Shown: piece by piece, positions 27,359 to 36,269 of the stretch
Numbering within the stretch: the stretch's first letter is position 1
Layout of the letters: every line of letters starts with the position of its first letter
Source: Desmonostoc muscorum FACHB-395
GTDB taxonomy: Bacteria > Cyanobacteriota > Cyanobacteriia > Cyanobacteriales > Nostocaceae
Direction: 5' to 3'
NCBI RefSeq assembly: GCF_014698035.1
Contig: NZ_JACJSF010000013.1
Span: 1-64,000, forward strand
DNA length: 64,000 nucleotides
Made by a program: the position numbers and the translations under genes
The notes under the pieces: model-generated
The model's database searches: none
Told to the model about the DNA's origin: nothing
What the model saw: the letters and a program-made list of their open reading frames with translations, nothing else

Positions 27359-27664
27359 ATGAGTCAGTCTACTCCTGAGGCAACTAAAAAGCAGTCTTAT
27401 ACCGCAGAAGAAATTCAAGCTTGGCTAGTATCTCATATTGCAGAGCAGCTAGGAGTTGAACCCAAGGATATAGATGTCAGTCAGCCTTTAGACAGCTATG
27501 GTTTAGAGTCAGCCCAAGCAATGTTTCTTGTTAGCAAAGCTGAGAAGTTGTTTGGTTTTGAACTATCTCCAATCTTATTGTGGCATTACCCCACTATTGA
27601 AACGCTATCCCAGCGTTTAGCCGAAGAATCCAAAGCTTCGCAGTCAGAGATTTTTGAGATTTGA
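27359..27664 (+). CDS. Free-standing acyl carrier protein
   Basis: This 101-residue ACP/PCP-type protein has the phosphopantetheine site at Ser51 in [10 protein letters not shown]. The helix pattern around it is typical ([22 protein letters not shown] before, [18 protein letters not shown] after). The DSxGLxSxxA form is that of modular-PKS carrier proteins rather than the fatty-acid AcpP. It begins 171 bp after the ferredoxin. It likely presents a substrate to the diiron enzyme or hands the chain to the condensation-fold protein that follows. No phosphopantetheinyl transferase is encoded in the window. Confidence 0.9.
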   Translation: MSQSTPEATKKQSYTAEEIQAWLVSHIAEQLGVEPKDIDVSQPLDSYGLESAQAMFLVSKAEKLFGFELSPILLWHYPTIETLSQRLAEESKASQSEIFEI

Positions 27665-27847
27665 ACATCAAAGCTGTTCAAGAACAGCTTACAGAAAAAG
27701 ATTTTGATAGTTTGAAACTATGAATATATCCAGGTTTTTAGCACAGCTTAACCAAAAGGTTGTTCAGATTATCGAACAATAATTACAACCTAAATCGAGA
27801 ACTAAGCTTGCAAATAATTTAGTAGTTAGGGGGAACCAAAAGTAAAT

Positions 27848-29182
27848 ATGATTTACAACAGAAAGCTGGGGCACCTTGAGCAAGCTATGGAAATCTTAAA
27901 TAGCCGTGCTAAAACCTGGAATATAGTAACTATTAGTCGCATCAAGGGCTATATCTGCGAAGAAACTCTGACACAGGCTTTAGACATGATTCAATGTCGC
28001 CACCCTCGTCTCAATTCTAAAATTGTTGGAGATAAAAATAGTCTTATCTTTCAAAGTCAAGAAACAGCAAATATTGCTTTACGCGTTGTCAAAAAGTTAG
28101 ACAATGAGCAGTGGCAACAAGTAGTTGATGAAGAGATGAACAACGGAATTGATAGTAGCAAAGGTTTGCTGCGAGTTGTTCTTATTCATCTTTTAGGTAA
28201 TGAGCATATAAGTTACCTAATTACAACAATACACCATGCGATCGCAGATGGTTTATCATCCATCCAACTTCACTCAGAAATCTTGACTTGTTGTCAAAAA
28301 ATTGTGTCCGGCGAACCAATTAATCTAGTTATTAGCTTAACTCCACTTCCACCTATCGAAGAACTAATGCCCAAATGGACTAAGGGATTCAGAGGTAGAA
28401 TAAATAGCATTATCTTCTTGTTGCAGCTTGGGTTACAAAAAATCTGGAATCGACCACAAACATTAGGTTTTGAAAAGTATGTATCTATTGCAAAGCGTAG
28501 TTGCAATATTATCCACAGACAACTTGACCAAGACTTAACCCAAAAATTTGTAAATCATTGTCGGCAAGAGAATACAACAGTACATAGTGCTTTGTGTGCT
28601 GTAATGTTGTTTACAATAGGGAGAAAAATAATTAAAATAAATAGCAAAAATACACGAGTAAACTGCCTATCATATTTTGATTTGAGGAGACATCTCGAAC
28701 CAGCTATCAGTGATGATCAGATGGCTGTATTAGCCTCCTCTATTATGGGATTTCATACTATAGGGAGAAACACATCCTTTTGGGAATTAGCCCGTGAGGT
28801 GAAACAAAAACTTGAAGTTAGTAAAAAATCCGGTGATCTCTTGAAAATGATTTTGATTGCCAAGCATCTCATAGATTTTTGTTTTATCTATCCCAAGCAA
28901 GTAGCTGCCACAGTGTCTGTTTCTAATGTTGGCAAAGTAAATATACCCAAATATTACGGTGAATTTGAACTAGAAGAAATCAGTTTCGCTGGTTCCCACG
29001 CTTTGTATGCAGGTGTTTTTGTTATCCACGCCTCAACTTTTCAAGGAAAAATGCTGTTGAATTTTGTTTTTTCTCAACCTTCAATTAGCCAAAGCACTAT
29101 GGAACTTCTTGTGAACAATGTTATGTCTTATATTCATGAAATTTGCAATTTGGATTTAGATTCTTCTTTAACGTACAAATAG
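27848..29182 (+). CDS. Stand-alone condensation-fold acyltransferase (PapA5/WES-like)
   Basis: This 444-residue protein has the condensation-domain active site HHAIADG (His129, His130, Asp134). The fold has two chloramphenicol-acetyltransferase-like lobes. A late segment NVGKVNIPKYYGEFELEEISF resembles the latch and floor region of alcohol acyltransferases. Such proteins ester- or amide-link an acyl-ACP to an alcohol or amine (PapA5, wax ester synthases, free NRPS C domains). Next to the free ACP, it probably releases or conjugates the polyketide chain. A HIP1 octamer overlaps the active-site codons. The substrate is unknown. Confidence 0.75.
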   Translation: MIYNRKLGHLEQAMEILNSRAKTWNIVTISRIKGYICEETLTQALDMIQCRHPRLNSKIVGDKNSLIFQSQETANIALRVVKKLDNEQWQQVVDEEMNNGIDSSKGLLRVVLIHLLGNEHISYLITTIHHAIADGLSSIQLHSEILTCCQKIVSGEPINLVISLTPLPPIEELMPKWTKGFRGRINSIIFLLQLGLQKIWNRPQTLGFEKYVSIAKRSCNIIHRQLDQDLTQKFVNHCRQENTTVHSALCAVMLFTIGRKIIKINSKNTRVNCLSYFDLRRHLEPAISDDQMAVLASSIMGFHTIGRNTSFWELAREVKQKLEVSKKSGDLLKMILIAKHLIDFCFIYPKQVAATVSVSNVGKVNIPKYYGEFELEEISFAGSHALYAGVFVIHASTFQGKMLLNFVFSQPSISQSTMELLVNNVMSYIHEICNLDLDSSLTYK

Positions 29183-29250
29183 GCATATTTATTGCTCATT
29201 TGATATTCTGAAAAATCAATACTTTGAAACAATTAGGAGATTCTGAAACT

Positions 29251-31128
29251 ATGAACGCATCAGAGATTATAGCAAACCTTACTCAACAGGGTGTTCATTT
29301 GTGGGTTGATAATGACAAATTAAAGATTCGCTCACCCAAGGGCATAATCACATTAGAAATGCAAGCAGAAATAGTTGCTTGCAAAGCGGAGATTGTGGCA
29401 TTTATACACGAGATGGATGTCGCTACTGATTTAGATTCTGTCCCTTTAAGTCAAGGACTCAATTTACAGACTATTGGTCGTCTAATTGGGGGATTTTCAG
29501 AGCAATCATCTGTAGAGTATAAGCCACCAATTATCGATCCTAAAGTTATGGCTCAAAAGCTGATAGTTACATTTAAACCTTTGCCTAATAGCTACAAAAA
29601 TCAAGAGATTCGGAAATTTCGCCAAGAATTAGAAGTGAAGTTGAGAGATTATGGAGTCAAAGTTTTATCTTGGGAGGAAGCGATCGCAGAATTTAACTAT
29701 GACCTAACAATTCCGATAATTAACAAAAATAAAAAATTCAAGTTTAAGGGAGTTAAATCAGAAGTTAATGCAATTATTGATGTAGAAATACCTCCTTCTA
29801 TTCTAAGAAAACTTGGTATTTTTACAGCAGAGCTTCTCTATCAATTCTATTCTAAATTTGTTTTAAATGGTCGAAAAATACCTGTTATAAAAATGGCTCG
29901 ATTGAGCAGTTGGGCTGAGGATCATGCAGCTAAGTACGTTGACAATCCTAGTAAAACCCAAGTGATTGTGCTTACTGAAATAGACCATGATTTTATCAAC
30001 CCTCTGATTCCGTATAAACAAAAAATCAATATTGGTTTAAACACTTTAATCAGAACGTTTTCAGAAATTGTTATTGGAGTATCATCTGATAAAATTTCTA
30101 TATTAAACATGAATCTTTCAGACTCTATTTTCTCCAAAAATGAGATAGAACGGTTTGTTTTGAAATCACTAATTCCTAAAGTTTTTGTGCCCATCGCTCC
30201 ACTTTTACTGAGCCGCTTTGAGCTAGGAAAGTATAATCCTCAAGAATCTATCTATGCTGCAAAATTAGTGAAATTAGGTCAGGAATTAGCATCAACAGGT
30301 TTATTCCCTCCTGGTTTTAAATTGAATGAAGTGATTAAAAGAAAATCCCATAGAGATATTGTCAGCGTCATCATAAATGGTAGAACAGGTGTCTCTTATG
30401 GCTTTGTTGCTTATGCTGAACCTCCACAATATTTTGGAGATATAGAGGTAAGTAAAAATGAGTGGGAAAGTCTATTACCTGTTAGAGGATTTAGTAGTAA
30501 CGAAATTCGTCAAAATGAAAAAGGTAGACGCTATGCCAAAATCAAACTCCTAGACAAATATGTATTTAGGCAAATACCTGATATTTGGCTTGTCAGTTCT
30601 CGTTCAGGGTCAAATAAAACAGACTTGAATCTCGCTGATGATATTATCAGAATTGGTTTGAAAGAAAAGCTATATCTCCAACTCCCTAAAGTGATTCATT
30701 CGGAGTTAGCAGATATGAAACCTTCTTATGATATTTATGTCATGCTTGCAATTAGTCTTTCTGCGGCTTTGTATACGCCAGAATTAATTAAAGATGGTGC
30801 GCCAATTGTTCATTTCCACGGCTACCCAGCATTTGATTGGTTTAAACCAAATGAATACTGTGTTGGGGTAAATAATCCTTCAGTACCTTGTGGAACCTAT
30901 GAATCTGGTGTATTCAACTTTCTAGGTATTTCTAGCTTGGTCGAACAACAAGCTCGAAATATATCTTTAGTTAGTTTAGTAGAACCAGATCATGGCACAA
31001 ATTTTATAGCTCATGATTTGGATTATCTAGTCGAAAGATTGAAAACCGGTTGTACAGATGGGCAAATTGAACTAGGTGGAAAACATTTTGCTTCTCTCAA
31101 ATCGAAGATAGAAGAATGCAGAATCTAA
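29251..31128 (+). CDS. TubC-type docking domain fused to an unrecognised ~570-residue protein
   Basis: A protein of about 625 residues is read from ATG 29251, with AGGAGA ten bases upstream; a TTG at 29224 would add nine residues. Residues 1-55 (SEIIANLTQQGVHLWVDNDK, then KAEIVAFIHEM) look like a TubC N-terminal docking domain, normally found at the start of NRPS/PKS subunits. The remainder matches no family I know. It has no membrane segment and no nucleotide-binding loop. Conserved-looking patches include SSWAEDHAAKYV, HFHGYPAFDWF, VNNPSVPCGTYESG and VEPDHGTNF, rich in His, Asp and Cys as expected of an enzyme. It is the last gene of the cluster, 68 bp after the acyltransferase. A tailoring or release role is inferred only from context. 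Confidence 0.7.
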   Translation: MNASEIIANLTQQGVHLWVDNDKLKIRSPKGIITLEMQAEIVACKAEIVAFIHEMDVATDLDSVPLSQGLNLQTIGRLIGGFSEQSSVEYKPPIIDPKVMAQKLIVTFKPLPNSYKNQEIRKFRQELEVKLRDYGVKVLSWEEAIAEFNYDLTIPIINKNKKFKFKGVKSEVNAIIDVEIPPSILRKLGIFTAELLYQFYSKFVLNGRKIPVIKMARLSSWAEDHAAKYVDNPSKTQVIVLTEIDHDFINPLIPYKQKINIGLNTLIRTFSEIVIGVSSDKISILNMNLSDSIFSKNEIERFVLKSLIPKVFVPIAPLLLSRFELGKYNPQESIYAAKLVKLGQELASTGLFPPGFKLNEVIKRKSHRDIVSVIINGRTGVSYGFVAYAEPPQYFGDIEVSKNEWESLLPVRGFSSNEIRQNEKGRRYAKIKLLDKYVFRQIPDIWLVSSRSGSNKTDLNLADDIIRIGLKEKLYLQLPKVIHSELADMKPSYDIYVMLAISLSAALYTPELIKDGAPIVHFHGYPAFDWFKPNEYCVGVNNPSVPCGTYESGVFNFLGISSLVEQQARNISLVSLVEPDHGTNFIAHDLDYLVERLKTGCTDGQIELGGKHFASLKSKIEECRI

Positions 31129-31194
31129 ATTTGTGAAATAGGCAATAGTAAATTCAACTAAACCTCGTCTAGAACACCGATTCAGTAATCAGAA

Positions 31195-31985
31195 TTAAGT
31201 AGCAGCCTTCTCAGTAGTGCAGGTAAAATTTTTGGCAAGAATATGAAGATTATAGACGACGGCGGTACGGCGAAGATCAAATAGATTTTTGCGAGAACCA
31301 ACATAACGAGCTTGGTCTGTTTACCATCGACCAATATGAGATAGGGAATGCTCAACAGCAACACGTTCTCGGAGCTTGGCACGACCAGCAGGAGTTAATT
31401 GACGTTGTTGTAATTCCCTAAATAAAGGTTCATCAGGATGAATAGAAACACTACGCCCAGTTTTGGAAGTAGTACAATGCTCCCTTAACGGACAAGTTGC
31501 ACAAATATTTTTTGGGAACTGAACTTGCCACCGACGCTAAAAGGTAAAGTCACCTCATTAGGGCAGCAAATAGTCTGATTGTCCCAATCAAGGGTAAAAG
31601 CAGTTTTGGTAAACCTCAAGCCGTTTTTAACTTGCCAAGCTTTACAGTAAACAGTCAGTTCGTCACTTCTGTTTTGAACCAAGGAACTACTCAGATAAGC
31701 ACGGTCAATATGTAACACAACCAGATTCACTTGCTGGCATTTTAAGTCAATGGCAATCGCATCTGTTACTGATGCTTCAGAAATATTTGCTCTGGTGACT
31801 CCAACAGCGCGAACCAGCCCATTGTCTAAATCTCGTAAAACATGACGTTTATCACCATCAAATGGCTGGCTTTGACTTTTATGTCCATGTCTCATCTCTT
31901 CATCTTCGATTGAGATACATCGTTCTGGTACAACACCTGTTTTGAGTTTCAGCTCACCGTTATGGAATATATCACAAGAAGAGTT
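31195..31985 (-). pseudogene. Truncated, frameshifted IS1182-type transposase
   Basis: Reading the minus strand from about 31985, a frame gives LKLKTGVVPERCISIEDEEM, then RHGHKSQSQPFDGDKRHVL, typical of IS1182-family DDE transposases. It stops at about 31485. The C-terminal part continues in the -1 frame after an A6 run: FPKNICATCPLREHC and later RERVAVEHSLSHIGRWQ and GSRKNLFDLRRTAVVYNLHI, ending at the TAA at 31195. The N-terminal half is missing, so the copy is dead. The A6 slip could be decay or a former programmed frameshift. It sits at the downstream edge of the PKS cluster. Confidence 0.8.
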
Positions 31986-32634
31986 AAATCTTCTTAATAA
32001 TTTAATTCTAGGTAGATGAAGAAATTGACGGCAGTATTTAAATCCGTTTATAACTTTTAGGCTACCTCGATGGTAATAGCGATCGCTTTTGTGATATGTG
32101 GACTCATACTAAAGCTACTTGTATGAAATAAACGATCGCTATTCATTATTGATAAGCCATCAAAACTTTCACATGGCAAAATTCACTACTTTGATTACAG
32201 AAAATTACTAAACAGCATAGGATTTAAATAAATTCGACAATGGCAACAAAATTATTATGAAATGACTAGCTTTAACGACTATTCTATCTTTCAACATTTT
32301 GTTGCAGGTAAATGTTATCCTGTTAGTCTTAATTTTGAAGCAGTCAAATGGGATATAAAATCTTATTTTTGTTGTGATAATTATTGTAAGTGTGTAGCAT
32401 TGAGATATTTTATAGCGCAATTAATTTAAAAAAATAAAAAAGCGAGAATTTGAACGTTTATTTTCTAAAAGAATATTTAAAATAAAGGTTTGTAATAAAA
32501 TTATCATGCTGTAAATATCCTATATTATTCTCTCACAAAAGTAATAGAAGAAGGATGTATTTAGTTCGGTGAATCACCATTATTTAGCTAAAATCTTAGG
32601 AGTGTCATCAATTTCGATAGCACTCCTATAAATT
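31986..32634. other. Non-coding region before the ethylene-receptor-like kinase
   Basis: This AT-rich DNA contains one HIP1 octamer near 32080 and no credible ORF. TTTCGATAGCACTCCTATAA lies just before the kinase ATG. The kinase promoter is presumably here but cannot be placed. Confidence 0.45.
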
Positions 32635-34590
32635 ATGATAGAACTTTTACATAATTTTTTCTCTACTAGCCAGTTTATTCCCCACGGACATTGCTACCTC
32701 TGGAAACCAGAATTGGTGTGGTTACATTTGGTTTCAGATGTGTTAACTGGACTTGCTTATTATTCAATCCCAGTGATGTTGGTTTATTTTGTCCGTAAAC
32801 GGCGAGATGTGCCTTTCGGCTGGATATTTCTGATGTTTGGCACATTCATTGTTGCTTGTGGCACAACCCATTTGATGGATGTGTGGACGCTTTGGTATCC
32901 TACCTATTGGCTATCAGGGTTACTCAAAGCTATTACCGCTTTTGTCTCTGTATTGACGGCTATAGAGCTTGTGCCATTAATACCCAAGGCACTGGCTCTA
33001 CCAAGTCCTGCTCAACTAGAGAAGGAAATTGCTGAACGCATACTAACTGAGGAGGTGTTGAGGGAAAGTAAACAACGCTGGCAATTAGCTTTGCGCGGCA
33101 ATAATGATGGAATTTGGGACTGGAATGTTAAAACTAATGAAATATTCTTCTCGGCCCGTTGGAAGGAAATGCTTGGTTATGAAGACCACGAAATTTCTAA
33201 CCATTTAGATGAAAGGATGAAACGAGTACATCCAGATGATCTGGATTGGGTAACACAAGCAGTCCAAGATCACTTTTCTCAGAAAACACCGTTTTACACT
33301 ACTGAGCATCGAGTTTTATGTAAAGACGGCACTTACAAATGGATTTTGGATCGAGGTCAAGCACTGTGGGATGAAGATGGTAATGTAGTGCGGATGGCTG
33401 GGTCACATACCGATATTACTGAGCGTAAGCAAGCAGAGGAAGCAGTAAGTAGTCTACTTAATCAACTAGAAAATATGGTGGAGGAACGAACAGCACAGTT
33501 AACAAGAATTAATCAATCACTACAGACAGAAATTACTGAGCGCCAGCGAATAGAAGAAGCATTACGAGAAAGTGAAGAACGATTCCGTGCTACATTTCAT
33601 CAAGCTGCTGTTGGCATCGCCCATGTAGCAATAGATGGAAGGTGGTTGTTAGTTAATCAGAAGCTTTGCAATATTCTTGGTTACACACTGGAAGAACTAC
33701 AGTTGCTAACTTTTCAAGATATTACTCACCCAGATGATATTAATGCCGACCTAAAATATTTTTACCAGATTTTAGCAGATGATATTCAAACTTACTCAAT
33801 AGAAAAGCGCTATTTTTGTAAAGATCGCTCCATACTTTGGGTTAATCTCACCGTCTCTTTAATGCGCGAACCTAGTGGGGAGCCAAGATATTTGATTTCT
33901 GTAGTGGAAGATATTAGCGAACGGCAAGCTGCGCTACGCGATCGCAAGCAGTGGGAGGAGCAAATGCAAGCATCACTCTTAGAAAAAGAGGTGTTATTAA
34001 AAGAAATTTATCATCGGGTAAAAAACAATTTACAAGTTATTTCCAGTCTGCTAAGTTTGCAATCTGCTTATATTAAAGACAAGCACGATTTGGTAATATT
34101 CCAACAAAGCCAACAACGGATTGCGTCAATGGCTCTAGTTCACGAAAAATTGTATGAGTCTCAAGACTTAGCAAAGATTAATTTTGGTGAATATATTCGA
34201 GATTTAGTAGCAAGTTTATTTACTGCATACGAAGTCAATGAAGATGCGATCGCTCTGGTACTAAATATAGACAAACACGTTTTTCTCGGATTAGATACGG
34301 CAATTCCTTGTAGCTTAATTATCCATGAGCTTGTATCTAATTCCTTGAAATATGCATTTCCCGTAGGTAGGAATGGTACGATTTATATAGAAATTAACCA
34401 AAATCAAGATCGGCAAGTTACACTTGTAGTCAGTGATGACGGAATTGGTTTACCACCAAATTTTAATTTCCAAAAAATAGCTTCTTTAGGCTGGCAGTTA
34501 GTGGATGCTTTAACCAATCAACTTTCAGGAAATATCAATATCCAAGGTGATATGGGTGTGAAGTGTCAGGTGACATTTACATTAATATAA
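32635..34590 (+). CDS. Ethylene-receptor-like sensor histidine kinase (ETR-type membrane domain, 2 PAS, HisKA_2)
   Basis: This is a 651-residue membrane sensor. The first 120 residues form three helices matching the ethylene-binding domain of plant ETR1. Asp35 and Tyr42 lie in SDVLTGLAY, and Cys75 and His79 in [15 protein letters not shown]. These sit at a constant offset of ten from ETR1 Asp25, Tyr32, Cys65 and His69, the Cu(I)/ethylene pocket. Two PAS/PAC domains follow (about 140-275 and 315-435, each ending in DITERKQ/DISERQA-type motifs). A HisKA_2-type kinase core comes next, with His460 in [14 protein letters not shown] and an ATPase domain ([17 protein letters not shown]). Synechocystis Etr1 is a precedent for ethylene sensing. 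The hybrid kinase starts 11 bp downstream, so they form an operon. Confidence 0.9.
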   Translation: MIELLHNFFSTSQFIPHGHCYLWKPELVWLHLVSDVLTGLAYYSIPVMLVYFVRKRRDVPFGWIFLMFGTFIVACGTTHLMDVWTLWYPTYWLSGLLKAITAFVSVLTAIELVPLIPKALALPSPAQLEKEIAERILTEEVLRESKQRWQLALRGNNDGIWDWNVKTNEIFFSARWKEMLGYEDHEISNHLDERMKRVHPDDLDWVTQAVQDHFSQKTPFYTTEHRVLCKDGTYKWILDRGQALWDEDGNVVRMAGSHTDITERKQAEEAVSSLLNQLENMVEERTAQLTRINQSLQTEITERQRIEEALRESEERFRATFHQAAVGIAHVAIDGRWLLVNQKLCNILGYTLEELQLLTFQDITHPDDINADLKYFYQILADDIQTYSIEKRYFCKDRSILWVNLTVSLMREPSGEPRYLISVVEDISERQAALRDRKQWEEQMQASLLEKEVLLKEIYHRVKNNLQVISSLLSLQSAYIKDKHDLVIFQQSQQRIASMALVHEKLYESQDLAKINFGEYIRDLVASLFTAYEVNEDAIALVLNIDKHVFLGLDTAIPCSLIIHELVSNSLKYAFPVGRNGTIYIEINQNQDRQVTLVVSDDGIGLPPNFNFQKIASLGWQLVDALTNQLSGNINIQGDMGVKCQVTFTLI

Positions 34591-34601
34591 CAAACTAAAA
34601 T

Positions 34602-36119
34602 ATGACATCTGCAAAAATCTTAGTTGTAGAAGACGAAGCTATTGTTGCAAAAGATTTACAATATCGACTTATAAAATTTGGTTATACAGTTCCTGTAATT
34701 GCTTCTTCAGGACAAGAAGCAATTAACAAAGCAGTAGAAATATCCCCAGATTTAGTGTTAATGGATATTAAATTAAAAGGGTCAATGGATGGGATAGAAG
34801 CTGCCCAAGAAATCCATAAGCATTTGGATATTCCAGTAATTTACTTAACGGCTTATGCAGATGATAAAACATTAGCAAGAGCCAAGATAACTGAACCGTT
34901 TGGCTACCTACTCAAACCTTTTAAAGAAAGAGAACTACAAACAAATATTGAAATAGCTCTCACTAAACATGGTTTAGAAAGGCAATTAAAAGTAAGTAAA
35001 AAATGGCTGGATGCACTTTTAAAAAGTATAGGCGATGGTGTGATTGCTAGCGATTTGCAAGAATTGGTAACTTTCATGAATCCGGTTGCTGAAAATCTGA
35101 CTGGATGGAAACAGGAAGAAGCTTATGGTAGAAATTCATCAGAAGTATTCAATATTGCTAATGCAGATACTCATAACTCTATTGAAAGTCCGATCGTAAA
35201 AGTCCTTCAAGATGGTATTATCGTCAGCCTCCCAGCAGAAACTATTCTGATTACTAGAGAGGGTGGAGAAATACCAATTGATGACAGCGTTGCACCAATT
35301 AAAGATGATAAAGATAATATAATGGGTGCTGTGTTAGTGTTTCGAGATATTACTGAGCGCAAACGAGCGATTGAGGCGCGTCAAAGGCAAATTGAGCAAG
35401 AAAAACTTGTGTTGCAATGGGAAGAGATAAATCAACTCAAAAATGACTTTTTAAATTTAGTTTCTCACGAACTGCGATCGCCTCTGAGTAATATGAAGCT
35501 AATGATTCAAATGATACAATTGTCTACTAGTACTGAGGAAGCTCAACGTTATCTAGAACTGATGGAAGGCGAGTGCGATCGCGAGTTAGGATTAATTAAC
35601 GATCTACTTGACTTACAACGGCTAGAAAGCTCATCTTATCCAGTTATCACACCAGATGCGTTGCTCTTACAGCAGTTCTTAACTTGGATAATTGAGCCAT
35701 TTCAAATCCGTGTTCAACAACATCAGCAAACTCTAAAGTTGAATCTGCCTTCAAATCTCCCGTCCCTGCTCTCAGATGGCATAAGCTTAGAACGAATCTT
35801 AATAGAATTGCTTAATAATGCCTGTAAATACACACCTGCGGGTGGTGAAATTATCCTAAGTGTAAGTCACAATTCCTTGGAAACGCCTGCAAAAACTATT
35901 ATTACTACCAGTAATTCCGCAGAAATTTCAGCAATAGAGTTACCACGAATCTTTGAAAAATTTTATCGCATCCCCAATGCAGATATCTGGAATCAAGGTG
36001 GTTCTGGATTAGGTTTAGCTATAGTACAAAAATTAGTCGAACAATTGCAAGGAAACATTCAAGTAGAAAGCGGTAACGGATGGACAACATTTACCCTTAC
36101 ATTAACTGATTTATTATAG
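34602..36119 (+). CDS. Receiver-PAS-histidine kinase hybrid
   Basis: This 505-residue soluble protein starts with a receiver domain (1-120) whose phosphoacceptor is Asp55 in LVLMDIKLKGSMDG. A PAS domain (about 130-255, ending DITERKRA) follows, then a HisKA dimerisation domain with His289 in VSHELRSPLSN. The ATPase domain has N-box LNNACKY and a GSGLGLAIV G-box. The ATPase G1 box is weakened: a TSNSAEIS segment stands where DxGxGI is usual, which may lower activity. It lies 11 bp after the ethylene-receptor-like kinase and is likely its phosphotransfer partner. No DNA-binding domain is present, so an output protein must be elsewhere. Confidence 0.88.
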   Translation: MTSAKILVVEDEAIVAKDLQYRLIKFGYTVPVIASSGQEAINKAVEISPDLVLMDIKLKGSMDGIEAAQEIHKHLDIPVIYLTAYADDKTLARAKITEPFGYLLKPFKERELQTNIEIALTKHGLERQLKVSKKWLDALLKSIGDGVIASDLQELVTFMNPVAENLTGWKQEEAYGRNSSEVFNIANADTHNSIESPIVKVLQDGIIVSLPAETILITREGGEIPIDDSVAPIKDDKDNIMGAVLVFRDITERKRAIEARQRQIEQEKLVLQWEEINQLKNDFLNLVSHELRSPLSNMKLMIQMIQLSTSTEEAQRYLELMEGECDRELGLINDLLDLQRLESSSYPVITPDALLLQQFLTWIIEPFQIRVQQHQQTLKLNLPSNLPSLLSDGISLERILIELLNNACKYTPAGGEIILSVSHNSLETPAKTIITTSNSAEISAIELPRIFEKFYRIPNADIWNQGGSGLGLAIVQKLVEQLQGNIQVESGNGWTTFTLTLTDLL

Positions 36120-36269
36120 GTCTTTAGGTTCTCTTAAAATTTCCTAATTTTTATCCTACACATCAGTTATTAGAGGTGTATAGATAGATATACATCTCTA
36201 ATAACTGATGTTATAAATATTTTTGCAAATGGTATAAGATAATTAAAGCAAATTATTAAATCTAGAAAA

